This document shows, piece by piece, positions 1 through 7,601 of a DNA stretch of 41,225 nt. The notes under the pieces are model-generated. The model saw only the letters and a program-made list of their open reading frames with translations. It made no database searches and was not told the DNA's origin. Origin of the DNA: Aminicella lysinilytica (GTDB lineage Bacteria; Bacillota; Clostridia; Peptostreptococcales; Anaerovoracaceae); the NCBI RefSeq assembly GCF_004362975.1, contig NZ_SNXO01000021.1, positions 1 through 41,225 on the forward strand. Direction: 5' to 3'. How positions within the stretch are numbered: the stretch's first letter is position 1; every line of letters starts with the position of its first letter. A program made the position numbers and the translations under genes.

Positions 1-87
1 TGTGAAACTTGCAAGTCGCTTTGGGGTTCGTCGGCAACTACGCCCCACGTGGACTTTCACCACAGATTGACGGCATGCCCGTCATAC
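1..87 (-). mobile_element. Group IIC intron, 5' end (cut by window edge)
   Basis: Read on the - strand, the sequence begins GTATGACGGGCATGCCGTC at 87 and continues with GGTGAAAGTCCAC. This resembles the 5' end and early domain I of bacterial group IIC introns (a GTGYG-like start, a GGCATG hairpin, then GGTGA[A/G]AGTCC), as in the Oceanobacillus intron I remember. It lies directly behind the gdhA terminator (stem, seven T, AA, then intron), which is the known insertion habit of class C introns. The first bases are GTATG rather than the usual GTGYG. The rest of the ribozyme and any reverse transcriptase would lie beyond position 1 and cannot be seen. Identification is by motif and context, not by a model search. 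Confidence 0.72.
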
Positions 88-89
88 TT

Positions 90-118
90 AAAAAAAGAGG
101 ACCGCAAGCGGTCCTCTT
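90..118 (-). terminator. Rho-independent terminator of gdhA
   Basis: GAGGACCGC (97-105) pairs with GCGGTCCTC (108-116), flanked by AA/TT. On the - strand the stem is followed by seven T (96-90). It lies 25 bases after the gdhA stop codon and immediately before the intron start. Confidence 0.93.
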
Positions 119-142
119 CCTGTATTCTGGATAATGCAGTGT

Positions 143-1489
143 TTATACAATGCCCTGAAGCATCATAGCTTCTGCGACTCTTTCGAATCCTGCGATGTTA
201 GCTCCTGCGATCAGGTTGTAACCTAAGTTGTACTTCTCGCAAGCATCAGCTGCTTCCTTATGGATGTTGACCATAATTCCCTCAAGCTGTTTGTAAACAT
301 CTTCCTTTGAGAACATGATGTGCTCAGCATTCTGGCTCATCTCCAAGCAAGAGCAAGCAACTCCGCCGGCATTTGCTGCCTTTGAAGGTCCTACTACTAC
401 GCCGTTCTCCTGCAAGTAAGCAATAGCCTCGTTAGTTGTAGGCATGTTAGCTCCTTCGCACAGATACTTACATCCGTTAGCAACCATATTCTTAGCATCC
501 TCAAGACGGATATCGTTCTGAGTTGCACATGGCATGTAGATGTCAGCCTTAACTTCCCAAGGTTTCTTTCCTGGGAAGAACTTAGCGCCTTTGAACTTGT
601 CAGCATAAGGTGCGCAAACGTTCTTGCCTGAATTTCTCAGCTCAAGAAGGTAATCTTCCTTTTCACCAGGTGTGATTCCATCCATATCAAGGATGTATCC
701 GTCAGGTCCTGAAATTGTGATTGGTTTAGCGCCTAACTGGTTCAACTTCTGGATAGTTCCCCATGATACGTTACCGAATCCGGAAACTGCAACTGTCTTG
801 CCCTTAAGGTCTTCGCCGCAATGTTTCAGCATCTCTCTTGCGAAGAATACGATACCATATCCGGTAGCTTCTGTTCTTCCAGCAAGTCCGCCATTAGCAG
901 TACCTTTTCCTGTCCATGTACCGTCATAAGCGTTTGTGATCCTCTTATACTGACCCATCATGAATCCGATCTCTCTGCCGCCAACACCAAGGTCTCCAGC
1001 AGGAACGTCTGTGTTAGGTCCGATATGTCTGTAAAGCTCAGTAATGAATGACTGGCAGAATCTCATGATTTCTGCATCTGACTTTCCGTTAGGATCGAAG
1101 TCAGCTCCGCCTTTGCCACCGCCGATAGGAAGTCCTGTCAGGCTGTTCTTAAAGATCTGTTCAAATCCCAGGAACTTAAGGATTCCAGGATATACGCTCG
1201 GAGCGAATCTCAGACCACCTTTATAAGGTCCAAGAGCGCTGTTGAACTCAAATCTGTAACCTCTGTTAACCTGAACCTTGCCGTTGTCGTCAACCCAAGG
1301 TACTCTGAACTGTATGCCTCTTTCTGGCTCTATCAGTCTTTCAACAAGACCAGCCTCAACGTACTCAGGATGTGCCTCAAGTACCGGCTCGATAGAAGTC
1401 AGAACTTCTTCTACAGTCTGAAGAAACTCAGGTTCGCCAGGGTTCTTCTCCTTAGCGATATCAATGTACTTCTGAACTAAATTTCCCAT
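143..1489 (-). CDS. gdhA: NADP-type glutamate dehydrogenase
   Basis: Reversibly converts 2-oxoglutarate, ammonia and NAD(P)H to glutamate in the cytoplasm; hexameric family. The product is 448 residues, the normal length of the bacterial/NADP-type enzyme. Seen: the substrate-binding GGLRF stretch after Lys90, PIGGGKGG with catalytic Lys126, DVPAGDLGVGGRE with Asp166, and a Rossmann motif SGFGNVSWG. The start is placed at 1489 (MGNLVQKY) because GAGGAG lies just upstream on the - strand; an in-frame ATG 13 codons earlier has no such site. It is transcribed alone, divergent from mgtE, with its own promoter and terminator. NADP preference is inferred from family type, not proven by the sequence. 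Confidence 0.97.
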   Translation of the reverse strand: MGNLVQKYIDIAKEKNPGEPEFLQTVEEVLTSIEPVLEAHPEYVEAGLVERLIEPERGIQFRVPWVDDNGKVQVNRGYRFEFNSALGPYKGGLRFAPSVYPGILKFLGFEQIFKNSLTGLPIGGGKGGADFDPNGKSDAEIMRFCQSFITELYRHIGPNTDVPAGDLGVGGREIGFMMGQYKRITNAYDGTWTGKGTANGGLAGRTEATGYGIVFFAREMLKHCGEDLKGKTVAVSGFGNVSWGTIQKLNQLGAKPITISGPDGYILDMDGITPGEKEDYLLELRNSGKNVCAPYADKFKGAKFFPGKKPWEVKADIYMPCATQNDIRLEDAKNMVANGCKYLCEGANMPTTNEAIAYLQENGVVVGPSKAANAGGVACSCLEMSQNAEHIMFSKEDVYKQLEGIMVNIHKEAADACEKYNLGYNLIAGANIAGFERVAEAMMLQGIV

Positions 1490-1559
1490 TTTGATCTCCT
1501 CTTTTCTCTTACTAAATATTAGCTTCAAAATGCGTATACATTATCCGTAACTAATATTA

Positions 1560-1588
1560 AATATAACACTTTGATTTTTTATAGTCAA
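1560..1588 (-). promoter_or_regulatory. gdhA sigma-A promoter
   Basis: On the - strand, TTGACT (1588-1583), a 17-bp spacer and TATATT (1565-1560) lie about 70 bases before the gdhA start. The stretch between this promoter and the mgtE promoter (about 1590-1700) shows no other signal. Confidence 0.75.
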
Positions 1589-1702
1589 TGATTTAGACGA
1601 ATAAGAATGAGGATTCTGATGTTTTTATTTTGGAACATGGCTGGAGCCTGTTAAAGTGTTGAAATATTACGATGTATAGCCATTAAAAATGCCTGTTTTT
1701 TG

Positions 1703-1731
1703 TTGCCTTTGAACAAGTTTTAGAGTATAAT
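1703..1731 (+). promoter_or_regulatory. mgtE sigma-A promoter
   Basis: TTGCCT (1703-1708), 17-bp spacer, TATAAT (1726-1731). It would give a leader of roughly 195 nt before mgtE that holds the small ORF and the paired segments described separately. Confidence 0.75.
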
Positions 1732-1770
1732 TATTTATTAGCATCCAGTGCATATATTAGATGAAAGGAA

Positions 1771-1900
1771 GTGAAGACACATGGATAATGTTCCCGTGGA
1801 TAAGCGTAGGGGCATAATACGACAACCTAAGAAGACTATCATGTCTTCACCCGGAAAATTTTTCAGATAGATGAGTCTGCCTGATCTTGTGTTTTCCGGG
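1771..1900 (+). promoter_or_regulatory. Structured mgtE leader with two 9-bp helices
   Basis: GTGAAGACA (1771-1779) is exactly complementary to TGTCTTCAC (1842-1850), and CCCGGAAAA (1850-1858) to TTTTCCGGG (1892-1900). The first helix lies between the ribosome site and the start codon of the leader ORF; the shared middle segment lies in its codons 21-26. A ribosome translating the ORF would open both helices. There is no T-run after the second helix, so control at the level of mgtE translation is more likely than termination. I do not recognise the M-box magnesium riboswitch here. A regulatory role is inferred. Confidence 0.5.
1781..1870 (+). CDS. Putative 29-residue mgtE leader peptide
   Basis: A short ORF, MDNVPVDKRRGIIRQP... 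ending SPGKFFR, with AAGGAAG 9 bases before its ATG. It is basic, with three prolines, and has no membrane segment. It starts about 50 bases after the predicted transcription start of mgtE and stops 62 bases before the mgtE ATG. Its last third encodes the shared arm of the two leader helices. Magnesium-transporter leaders in enterobacteria (mgtL-type) use translation of a short peptide to sense magnesium; an equivalent role here is a guess from position. It may instead be chance. Confidence 0.45.
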   Translation: MDNVPVDKRRGIIRQPKKTIMSSPGKFFR

Positions 1901-1932
1901 AAGGGAAAATACAGGAAAGGAAGTACAGACCA

Positions 1933-3330
1933 ATGGATAACGCAATTCAGGACAAGGACCTGATGATGGATGAATCCATCGAGAAAATACTGGAACTTCT
2001 TGAGGAAAAGAAATACTTCAGCGCCAGAGATGAGCTTATGAAGTATAATGCTGCGGATATTGCTGAGATCATTGAGGAAATCACTGATGACAGCGAGATA
2101 AGAATGACAGTCATTCTGTTCCGTCTGCTGCCGAAAGATGTTCTGGTAGAAGCCTTTTCATATCTGCCATCTGATTTGCAGGTGGATATTGTCAACGAGA
2201 TCACAGATAAGGAGATCAACTACATAATCCAGGAGTTGGATTTCGATGATAAGATCGACGTGCTGGAAGAACTGCCGGCAAATCTGGTCAATAAGATACT
2301 TGAAAAGACACCTAAGAACGAAAGAAAACAGATCAACACATTTTTAAACTATCCGGAAAACTGTGCAGGTAGCCTGATGACGCCTGAGTACATCAGCCTC
2401 CAGAAGGAATGGACAGTTGAGGACGCCTTGGAACACATCAAGGAAGTGGGCATGGACGCCGAGACCGTCTATACCTGCTACGTCAAGGATACAGGAAGAA
2501 AACTCATAGGGATAGTTTCCCTGAGCACTTTGGTCGTGACCGACAGCGACGTCAAGATCAAGGATATAATGAAAACAGAATACATATATGAAGATGTAGA
2601 CAGAGACCAAGAGGAAGTCTCCGACGATTTCAAGAAGTACGGCTATCTGGCAATACCTGTTGTTGACAAGGAGCACAGACTCATAGGAATAATCACCGTC
2701 GATGATATCCTGGAAGTCATGGAAGACGAGGCTACAGAGGATATCGAGAGAATGAACGGAGTCATAGACTTCGAGAATTCCGACAAGGGTTATCTGGACA
2801 TATCGGTATGGCACCACGCCCTTAACAGGCTGCCATGGCTCATAATCCTCATGATCGCGTACATTTTCACAGGAATGATAGTAACCAAATTCGAGAATTC
2901 CCTTTCGACTGTCATCTGTCTGGTAGCTTACATGCCGATGCTCATGGGCACCGGCGGCAATACCGGCTCACAGGCTGCAACACTGATAATCAGAGGACTT
3001 GCCACAGGCGAAGTGGAGACTGACGATGTGTGGAAGATCCTATGGAAAGAATTCCGCATAGGCATAATCATAGGCGTTATTCTGAGCATCTTGAATTTCG
3101 CCAGAGTCATCTTTATAGACGGCAACAGCGTCATGGTAGCCTGCACAGTCTGCGCCGCCATGCTGTTCATCGTGATTTTCGCCAAGATAATCGGAAGCAT
3201 GATCCCGCTTATCGTTAAGAAGGCACATCTGGATCCGGCGCTTATCGCCAATCCGGCTATTTCTTCAGTATCCGATGCAGTGGCACTTTCCATATACTTC
3301 GGAATGGCTACATTGTTCCTGAATCTCTAG
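1933..3330 (+). CDS. mgtE: Magnesium transporter MgtE
   Basis: Magnesium channel/transporter of the inner membrane, a homodimer gated by its cytosolic magnesium sensor. 465 residues, the usual length. Domains in order: an acidic helical N domain (about 15-130), a CBS pair (about 135-260, with LMTPEYISL at its start and IPVVDKEHRLIGIITVDD near its end), a linking helix, then five membrane segments (about 280-465). The pore signature GTGGNTGSQ begins at residue 339. The start has AGGAAAGG upstream. It follows an unusual leader and is followed after 15 bases by nnrD. Magnesium transport is firm from family; cobalt transport by some relatives is possible. Confidence 0.96.
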   Translation: MDNAIQDKDLMMDESIEKILELLEEKKYFSARDELMKYNAADIAEIIEEITDDSEIRMTVILFRLLPKDVLVEAFSYLPSDLQVDIVNEITDKEINYIIQELDFDDKIDVLEELPANLVNKILEKTPKNERKQINTFLNYPENCAGSLMTPEYISLQKEWTVEDALEHIKEVGMDAETVYTCYVKDTGRKLIGIVSLSTLVVTDSDVKIKDIMKTEYIYEDVDRDQEEVSDDFKKYGYLAIPVVDKEHRLIGIITVDDILEVMEDEATEDIERMNGVIDFENSDKGYLDISVWHHALNRLPWLIILMIAYIFTGMIVTKFENSLSTVICLVAYMPMLMGTGGNTGSQAATLIIRGLATGEVETDDVWKILWKEFRIGIIIGVILSILNFARVIFIDGNSVMVACTVCAAMLFIVIFAKIIGSMIPLIVKKAHLDPALIANPAISSVSDAVALSIYFGMATLFLNL

Positions 3331-3345
3331 AAGGGGGCATTTGTA

Positions 3346-4215
3346 ATGAATTTTAGTATTTCAGGGGATATCGACGCGCAGTTGATAGGCCGTTATATAA
3401 CAAAAAGAAATTTGTTCATAAGCAAGAACGATTGCGGTCGTGTCCTGCTGGTTGCAGGAGGCGCCGGCATGACCGGTTCAGCCGTTTTAGGCGCAAAGGC
3501 TACTTTGCGGAGCGGCGTGGGCCTGGCCTATGTGTGCACGCCAAAGGGTAATTTTCAGGTCATACAGACTTGCGTGCCTGAGGCCATATGCGCTGAATGG
3601 AGCGCTGTGGCAGACCGTGATTACGATGCTGTGGCCTTCGGCCCGGGCATGGGAAAAAGCACCGCGACCAAACGCATGCTGAAGAACATACTTTTGAGCA
3701 ATACATCTACCCTGATAATAGACGCTGACGGCCTTAATGTTCTGGCCGAAGACGATGAGCTGCAGAACTTTGCGGCTAATCATATGGGAGACCTGATCAT
3801 AACGCCTCACCTGGGCGAGGCCAAGCGACTTTTGAACGCTGAACGCAACGGTAACCCCGACGGCCGCATGGAGATGGCCTTTGAGCTGGCTACCAAATTC
3901 AACGCCGTGGCGGTGCTCAAGGGCGCGGGCACTCTGGTTGCAGGCGATACGGGCGAAGTCGACGGCATGGAAATATGGCAGAACACCACGGGTAACCCGG
4001 GAATGGCAACTGCCGGCTCCGGAGACGTACTGACAGGAGTGATCCTGGCCCTGGCAGGTCAGGGACTTTCGGGACTGGACGCAGCCAGAGCGGGTGTGTA
4101 CATCCACGGCCTGGCCGGAGATCTGGCTTGCAGAGACAAAGGCGAGTATGGTATGATAGCAGGCGATATAGCCGAGGAAATCCCATACGCTATTAAATCA
4201 ATAATTGCAGAATAA
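3346..4215 (+). CDS. nnrD: ADP-dependent NAD(P)H-hydrate dehydratase
   Basis: Repairs hydrated NADH/NADPH (the S-epimer) using ADP; cytoplasmic ribokinase-like fold (YjeF C-terminal/CARKD family). 289 residues, matching the stand-alone dehydratase domain. Motifs: GRVLLVAGGAGMTGSAVL (glycine-rich start of the fold), AFGPGMG, TLIIDADGLNVLA, ITPHLGEAKRL, and the nucleotide-binding stretch TTGNPGMATAGSGDVLTG (about 214-231). The NnrE epimerase domain that often precedes it in one polypeptide is absent here and is not next door. The ribosome site AGGGGG lies 10 bases upstream. Probably co-transcribed with mgtE and the transketolase genes. Confidence 0.93.
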   Translation: MNFSISGDIDAQLIGRYITKRNLFISKNDCGRVLLVAGGAGMTGSAVLGAKATLRSGVGLAYVCTPKGNFQVIQTCVPEAICAEWSAVADRDYDAVAFGPGMGKSTATKRMLKNILLSNTSTLIIDADGLNVLAEDDELQNFAANHMGDLIITPHLGEAKRLLNAERNGNPDGRMEMAFELATKFNAVAVLKGAGTLVAGDTGEVDGMEIWQNTTGNPGMATAGSGDVLTGVILALAGQGLSGLDAARAGVYIHGLAGDLACRDKGEYGMIAGDIAEEIPYAIKSIIAE

Positions 4216-4231
4216 GTTGAAAGAGGTACTA

Positions 4232-5059
4232 ATGAAAAGGAAAAACAGCGAATACTATGAATCCATCGCAAGACGGATCAAAGTCGATGTGATCAAGGCC
4301 ATATACAATGCCGGTTCGGGACATCCGGGCGGATCTTTGTCGGTGACGGACATTATTACGGCCCTGTATTTCGGCGAGATGAACATAGACCCACATAGAC
4401 CGCAGATGAAAGACAGGGATAGATTTGTTCTATCCAAGGGCCACGCAGTGCCGGCTCAATACGCCGCCTTGGGCGAGAGAGGCTACTACGCCGTAGAGGA
4501 TATAATGACTCTGCGCAAGCTTGGCAGCGATTTTCAAGGCCATGGCAACATGCATTACGTACCGGGTATAGAAATGTCCACGGGATCCCTGGGACAGGGG
4601 TTTTCGGCCAGCGTTGGAATGGCACTTGCCGGCAAAATGGACAAAAGTCCTGGCAGAGTGTATGTGGTTCTGGGCGATGGCGAACTTCAGGAAGGTATCG
4701 TCTGGGAAGCAGCTATGTCGGCTGCCCACTACGGACTGGACAACCTGACGGCTTTTGTTGACTGGAACGGTCTGCAGATAGACGGAGAAAACGACAAGGT
4801 CATGACCGTAAGGCCAATAGATGAGAAATTCAGAGCATTCGGCTGGAATGCCATGGTAATAGACGGACATGATTTCGATGAAATATTCAAGGCAATAGAT
4901 GAAGCCAAGGCCAATGAGGGCAAGCCTACTGTCATCGTCTGCAAGACTCATAAGGGAAAAGGAGTTTCCTTTATGGAGGATCAGGCAGGATGGCATGGCA
5001 AGGCTCCTGACGAAGAACAGGCTAAGAAGGCTGTAGCAGAACTGGGAGGTGAGTGGTAA
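4232..5059 (+). CDS. Transketolase, N-terminal (TPP-binding) subunit
   Basis: Half of a split transketolase; moves two-carbon ketol units between sugar phosphates in the non-oxidative pentose phosphate pathway. 275 residues, typical of the stand-alone N-terminal subunit. Seen: AGSGHPGGSLS, the SKGHAVPAQYAAL stretch, TGSLGQGFSASVGMALAGK, and the thiamine-diphosphate/magnesium motif beginning LGDGELQEG near residue 147, with the partner Asn in DWNGLQIDG. The start at 4232 (MKRKNSEYY) has GAAAGAGG upstream; the longer reading from 4205 overlaps nnrD and lacks a site. The C-terminal subunit follows with a one-base overlap, so the two are translationally coupled. Confidence 0.95.
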   Translation: MKRKNSEYYESIARRIKVDVIKAIYNAGSGHPGGSLSVTDIITALYFGEMNIDPHRPQMKDRDRFVLSKGHAVPAQYAALGERGYYAVEDIMTLRKLGSDFQGHGNMHYVPGIEMSTGSLGQGFSASVGMALAGKMDKSPGRVYVVLGDGELQEGIVWEAAMSAAHYGLDNLTAFVDWNGLQIDGENDKVMTVRPIDEKFRAFGWNAMVIDGHDFDEIFKAIDEAKANEGKPTVIVCKTHKGKGVSFMEDQAGWHGKAPDEEQAKKAVAELGGEW

Positions 5060-5988
5060 TGGCAGATAAAGTAGCAACTAGAGCCGCTTACGGCGAGTTC
5101 CTGGTAGAAGAAGGAAAAACAAATAAAGACCTGGTAGTTCTCGATGCGGACCTTTCCGGATCCACCAAGACATCAGGCTTTGCGAAAGCATATCCGGACA
5201 GATTTTTCGACTTCGGCATTGCCGAGCAGAATATGATGGGAGCCGCAGCGGGACTGGCCCTTTCCGGCAAGACAGTCTGCGCTTCGACCTTCGCCATGTT
5301 CGCCAGCGGCAGAGCCTTCGAGATAATCAGAAATTCCATAGGTTACACAGGTGCCAATGTGAAGGTCTGCGCCACTCATGCGGGCATAACCGTAGGCGAA
5401 GACGGAGCAAGCCATCAGACCTTCGAGGATCTGGCTCTTATGAGGACGATCCCGGGAATGACAGTGGTAAACCCGTCCGACGGAAGCAGCGCCAAACTGC
5501 TTTTGAAACAGGTGGTGGACATGCAGGGACCTGCTTATGTAAGGCTTGGAAGAGCTGCAGTACCGCAGTTCTACGATATGACGGCAGACATTAAACTTGG
5601 CAAAGGAAATCTCCTGCGCCCGGGCAAAGATGTGACTGTGATAGCTACGGGGATCCTGGTGTCGTCGGCTATGGAGGCTGCCTCCGAGCTGGCTGAAGAA
5701 GGTATAGATGTGAGAGTAATAGATATGCACACTATCAAGCCTTTGGATGAAGAAATCATCATCAAGGCAGCCAGTGAGACAGGGAAAATAGTTACTGCAG
5801 AGGAACACTCGATCATAGGTGGACTTGGCGGAGCTGTGGCAGAAGTAGTTACAAGGGAATGCCCTGTAAAGATGGCCATGGTAGGTCAGCATGACACCTT
5901 CGGCGAATCCGGAAAGCCTGATGAACTGAGAGAAAAATACGGAATGACAGCGGCGGATATAGTCAACGCCGTCAGAGGATTATACTAA
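5059..5988 (+). CDS. Transketolase, C-terminal (pyrimidine-binding) subunit
   Basis: Second half of the split transketolase, carrying the pyrimidine-binding and C-terminal domains. 309 residues. Seen: DADLSGSTKTSGFAKAYPDRF, FDFGIAEQNMMGAAAGLALSGK (the Glu in IAEQN activates thiamine diphosphate), HAGITVGEDGASHQTFEDLAL, and a C-terminal domain from about residue 190 (VIATGILVSSAM). The ATG at 5059 overlaps the stop of the N-terminal gene (TAATG) and is preceded by GGGAGGTGAG; a GTG two codons earlier is less likely. The same fold occurs in DXP synthase, but length and partner gene point to transketolase. Confidence 0.95.
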   Translation: MADKVATRAAYGEFLVEEGKTNKDLVVLDADLSGSTKTSGFAKAYPDRFFDFGIAEQNMMGAAAGLALSGKTVCASTFAMFASGRAFEIIRNSIGYTGANVKVCATHAGITVGEDGASHQTFEDLALMRTIPGMTVVNPSDGSSAKLLLKQVVDMQGPAYVRLGRAAVPQFYDMTADIKLGKGNLLRPGKDVTVIATGILVSSAMEAASELAEEGIDVRVIDMHTIKPLDEEIIIKAASETGKIVTAEEHSIIGGLGGAVAEVVTRECPVKMAMVGQHDTFGESGKPDELREKYGMTAADIVNAVRGLY

Positions 5989-6900
5989 ATGAAATCACAG
6001 CGTAGCGTAGGCTATCAGATGGTATTTATGGCAGGAGCTCTATGGGGAACTATAGGGTTCTTTGTCAACATACTAAGTAGTATGGGTGTCGATCCCCTGG
6101 TGATCCCTTTCCTGAGAATATTCACAGGAGCAGTGCTACTGGTTCCAATAACCCTGTTCACAGGCGGGAAAGACGCATTTAAAATCGATAAAAAAGGCAT
6201 AATTTACTGCATCGCCCTGGGAATATTCTGCCAGGCCCTGTTCAATTTGTCATACACAGAGTCCATTAAAAACATTGGCGTGTCCACGGGGGCCGTGCTC
6301 CTGTATACATCGCCTATTTTTGCCTGCATAATGTCCAGAATAGTTTTCAAGGAGACCATCGGAGCACAAAAAGTACTGGCACTGCTGGTAAACATCGTCG
6401 GCTGCACGCTGACTGTCACCGGCGGGGATTTCTCAGCCATTAGTTTTTCCGTGTTCGGTCTGGTAATGGGCATATCGGCCGGCTTCCTCTATGCGCTTAT
6501 GACTATAATCAGCAAAGGCGCCACGGCAGATTACAATCCTATAACCATATCATTCTACAGTTTCATATTCGGTTCCATCGGACTGGCCATATTCACTCAG
6601 CCATGGGTGAATCTGAGCAATGTATTCAGCTGGAAACTGCTGATCGTGATCCTAGGATACGGCCTTATACCGACAGTTGGCTCATACCTGCTGTATCTGG
6701 GAGGCCTCAGCAAAAAACTGGAAGCATCCCGCGTGCCGGTCATCGCTTCAGTTGAGACTGTAGTTGCAGCCCTCATAGGAATACTTATGTTCCACGAAGC
6801 CGGCAACGTCATTAAGGTCCTGGGTATCTGCCTGGTCGTAGGCTCCATAGCCATAATGAATATGGGAGCTACAGGAGGCAACAATGAGCAAAAAGAATAA
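5989..6900 (+). CDS. EamA/DMT-family transporter
   Basis: Drug/metabolite-transporter family membrane protein, 303 residues, with two EamA repeats of about five membrane helices each (10 in total). Typical sequence: GALWGTIGFFVNIL near the N-terminus, FLRIFTGAVLL, and the second-repeat VIASVETVVAALIGILMFHEA. The substrate cannot be told from sequence; relatives export amino acids or other metabolites. It starts in the base after the transketolase stop codon, so it is almost certainly in the same transcript, and overlaps the next gene by 17 bases. Confidence 0.9.
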   Translation: MKSQRSVGYQMVFMAGALWGTIGFFVNILSSMGVDPLVIPFLRIFTGAVLLVPITLFTGGKDAFKIDKKGIIYCIALGIFCQALFNLSYTESIKNIGVSTGAVLLYTSPIFACIMSRIVFKETIGAQKVLALLVNIVGCTLTVTGGDFSAISFSVFGLVMGISAGFLYALMTIISKGATADYNPITISFYSFIFGSIGLAIFTQPWVNLSNVFSWKLLIVILGYGLIPTVGSYLLYLGGLSKKLEASRVPVIASVETVVAALIGILMFHEAGNVIKVLGICLVVGSIAIMNMGATGGNNEQKE

Positions 6901-7372
6901 AGAAAATAAGACCAACGCTATTCGCATAGCCGAGGCCCATGGAATAGATTATGAAATAAGGACTTACGATGCGTCCCGTGGCTTTGTCAGCGGTGTGGAC
7001 GCTGCTCATGAAACTGGCATTGAAGAGGCTAGGTGTTTCAAGACTCTAGTCCTTGTGGGTCACAGCCGCGAGAATTATGTCTGCGTCATTCCCGTAGCCC
7101 GGGAGCTTGACCTGAAGAAGGCCGCGGCGCACTTCGGCGAGAAGAACGTGGAAATGATCCACGCAAAGGATATAACCAGGACCACCGGATACATTAAAGG
7201 CGGCTGCTCGCCTATAGGTATGAAGAAGCAGTTCGTCACGGCCATAGATTCTACGGCAAAGGATTTTGCCACTGTAGGCATCAGCGGCGGCAAAGTGGGA
7301 TTGCAGATGGAACTTGATCCTGAGAAGCTGGCTGAGCTGGTAGGTGCGGGCTTCTGTGATCTGACAAAATAA
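6884..7372 (+). CDS. ybaK: YbaK/EbsC-type aminoacyl-tRNA deacylase
   Basis: Trans-editing enzyme, most likely hydrolysing Cys-tRNA(Pro). 162 residues, full length for the family. Seen: the CFKTLVL strand with Lys53, the position of the family's essential lysine, GYIKGGCSPIGMKKQ (substrate-pocket loop) and ISGGKVGLQMELDP at the C-terminal side. The start lies inside the end of the EamA gene (17-base overlap, other frame), so it is the last gene of the mgtE-nnrD-transketolase run. It ends 12 bases before a strong terminator. The exact tRNA substrate is inferred from the YbaK subfamily motif. Confidence 0.93.
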   Translation: MSKKNKENKTNAIRIAEAHGIDYEIRTYDASRGFVSGVDAAHETGIEEARCFKTLVLVGHSRENYVCVIPVARELDLKKAAAHFGEKNVEMIHAKDITRTTGYIKGGCSPIGMKKQFVTAIDSTAKDFATVGISGGKVGLQMELDPEKLAELVGAGFCDLTK

Positions 7373-7384
7373 ACATTGATAAGC

Positions 7385-7439
7385 AAAAGGGGCCGTCCCA
7401 TTAACGAATTCCTTATCCGTTAATGGGACGGCCCCTTTT
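7385..7439 (+). terminator. Long 22-bp perfect terminator hairpin
   Basis: 7385-7406 is exactly complementary to 7418-7439, with an 11-base loop. The stem begins AAAAGGGG and ends CCCCTTTT, so it can terminate in either direction. Weaker pairing of TGATAA (7377-7382) with TTATCA (7447-7452) extends it outward. Confidence 0.88.
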
Positions 7440-7456
7440 AGAGTGTTTATCAGTCA

Positions 7457-7476
7457 TTGAAATCCGAGGATTTCAA
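7457..7476. promoter_or_regulatory. Perfect dyad of unknown role
   Basis: TTGAAATCC (7457-7465) and GGATTTCAA (7468-7476) form a perfect inverted repeat with a 2-base centre, between the terminator and the next promoter. It could be an operator or a second hairpin; the short centre suits a protein-binding site better. Confidence 0.4.
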
Positions 7477-7548
7477 GGGACTGCAACAATGTGTACTCCC
7501 TAATTATATACTATACTATGTAAAAAATAAACAAAAAAATAAAAGCAC

Positions 7549-7577
7549 TTGAATTATCTGTAAATAAATGGTAATAT
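7549..7577 (+). promoter_or_regulatory. Promoter of the P-loop gene
   Basis: TTGAAT (7549-7554), 17-bp spacer, TAATAT (7572-7577), with a very A-rich stretch just upstream (7520-7545) that could act as an UP element. The start codon lies only 24 bases downstream. Confidence 0.6.
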
Positions 7578-7601
7578 GTGGTAAAGAAAGGTGCGTGGGG
7601 G

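Noticed and set aside
1-60. A protein-coding fragment at the left edge
   Set aside because: Short frames are open on the + strand, but the - strand matches group IIC intron RNA motifs, which explains the sequence better.
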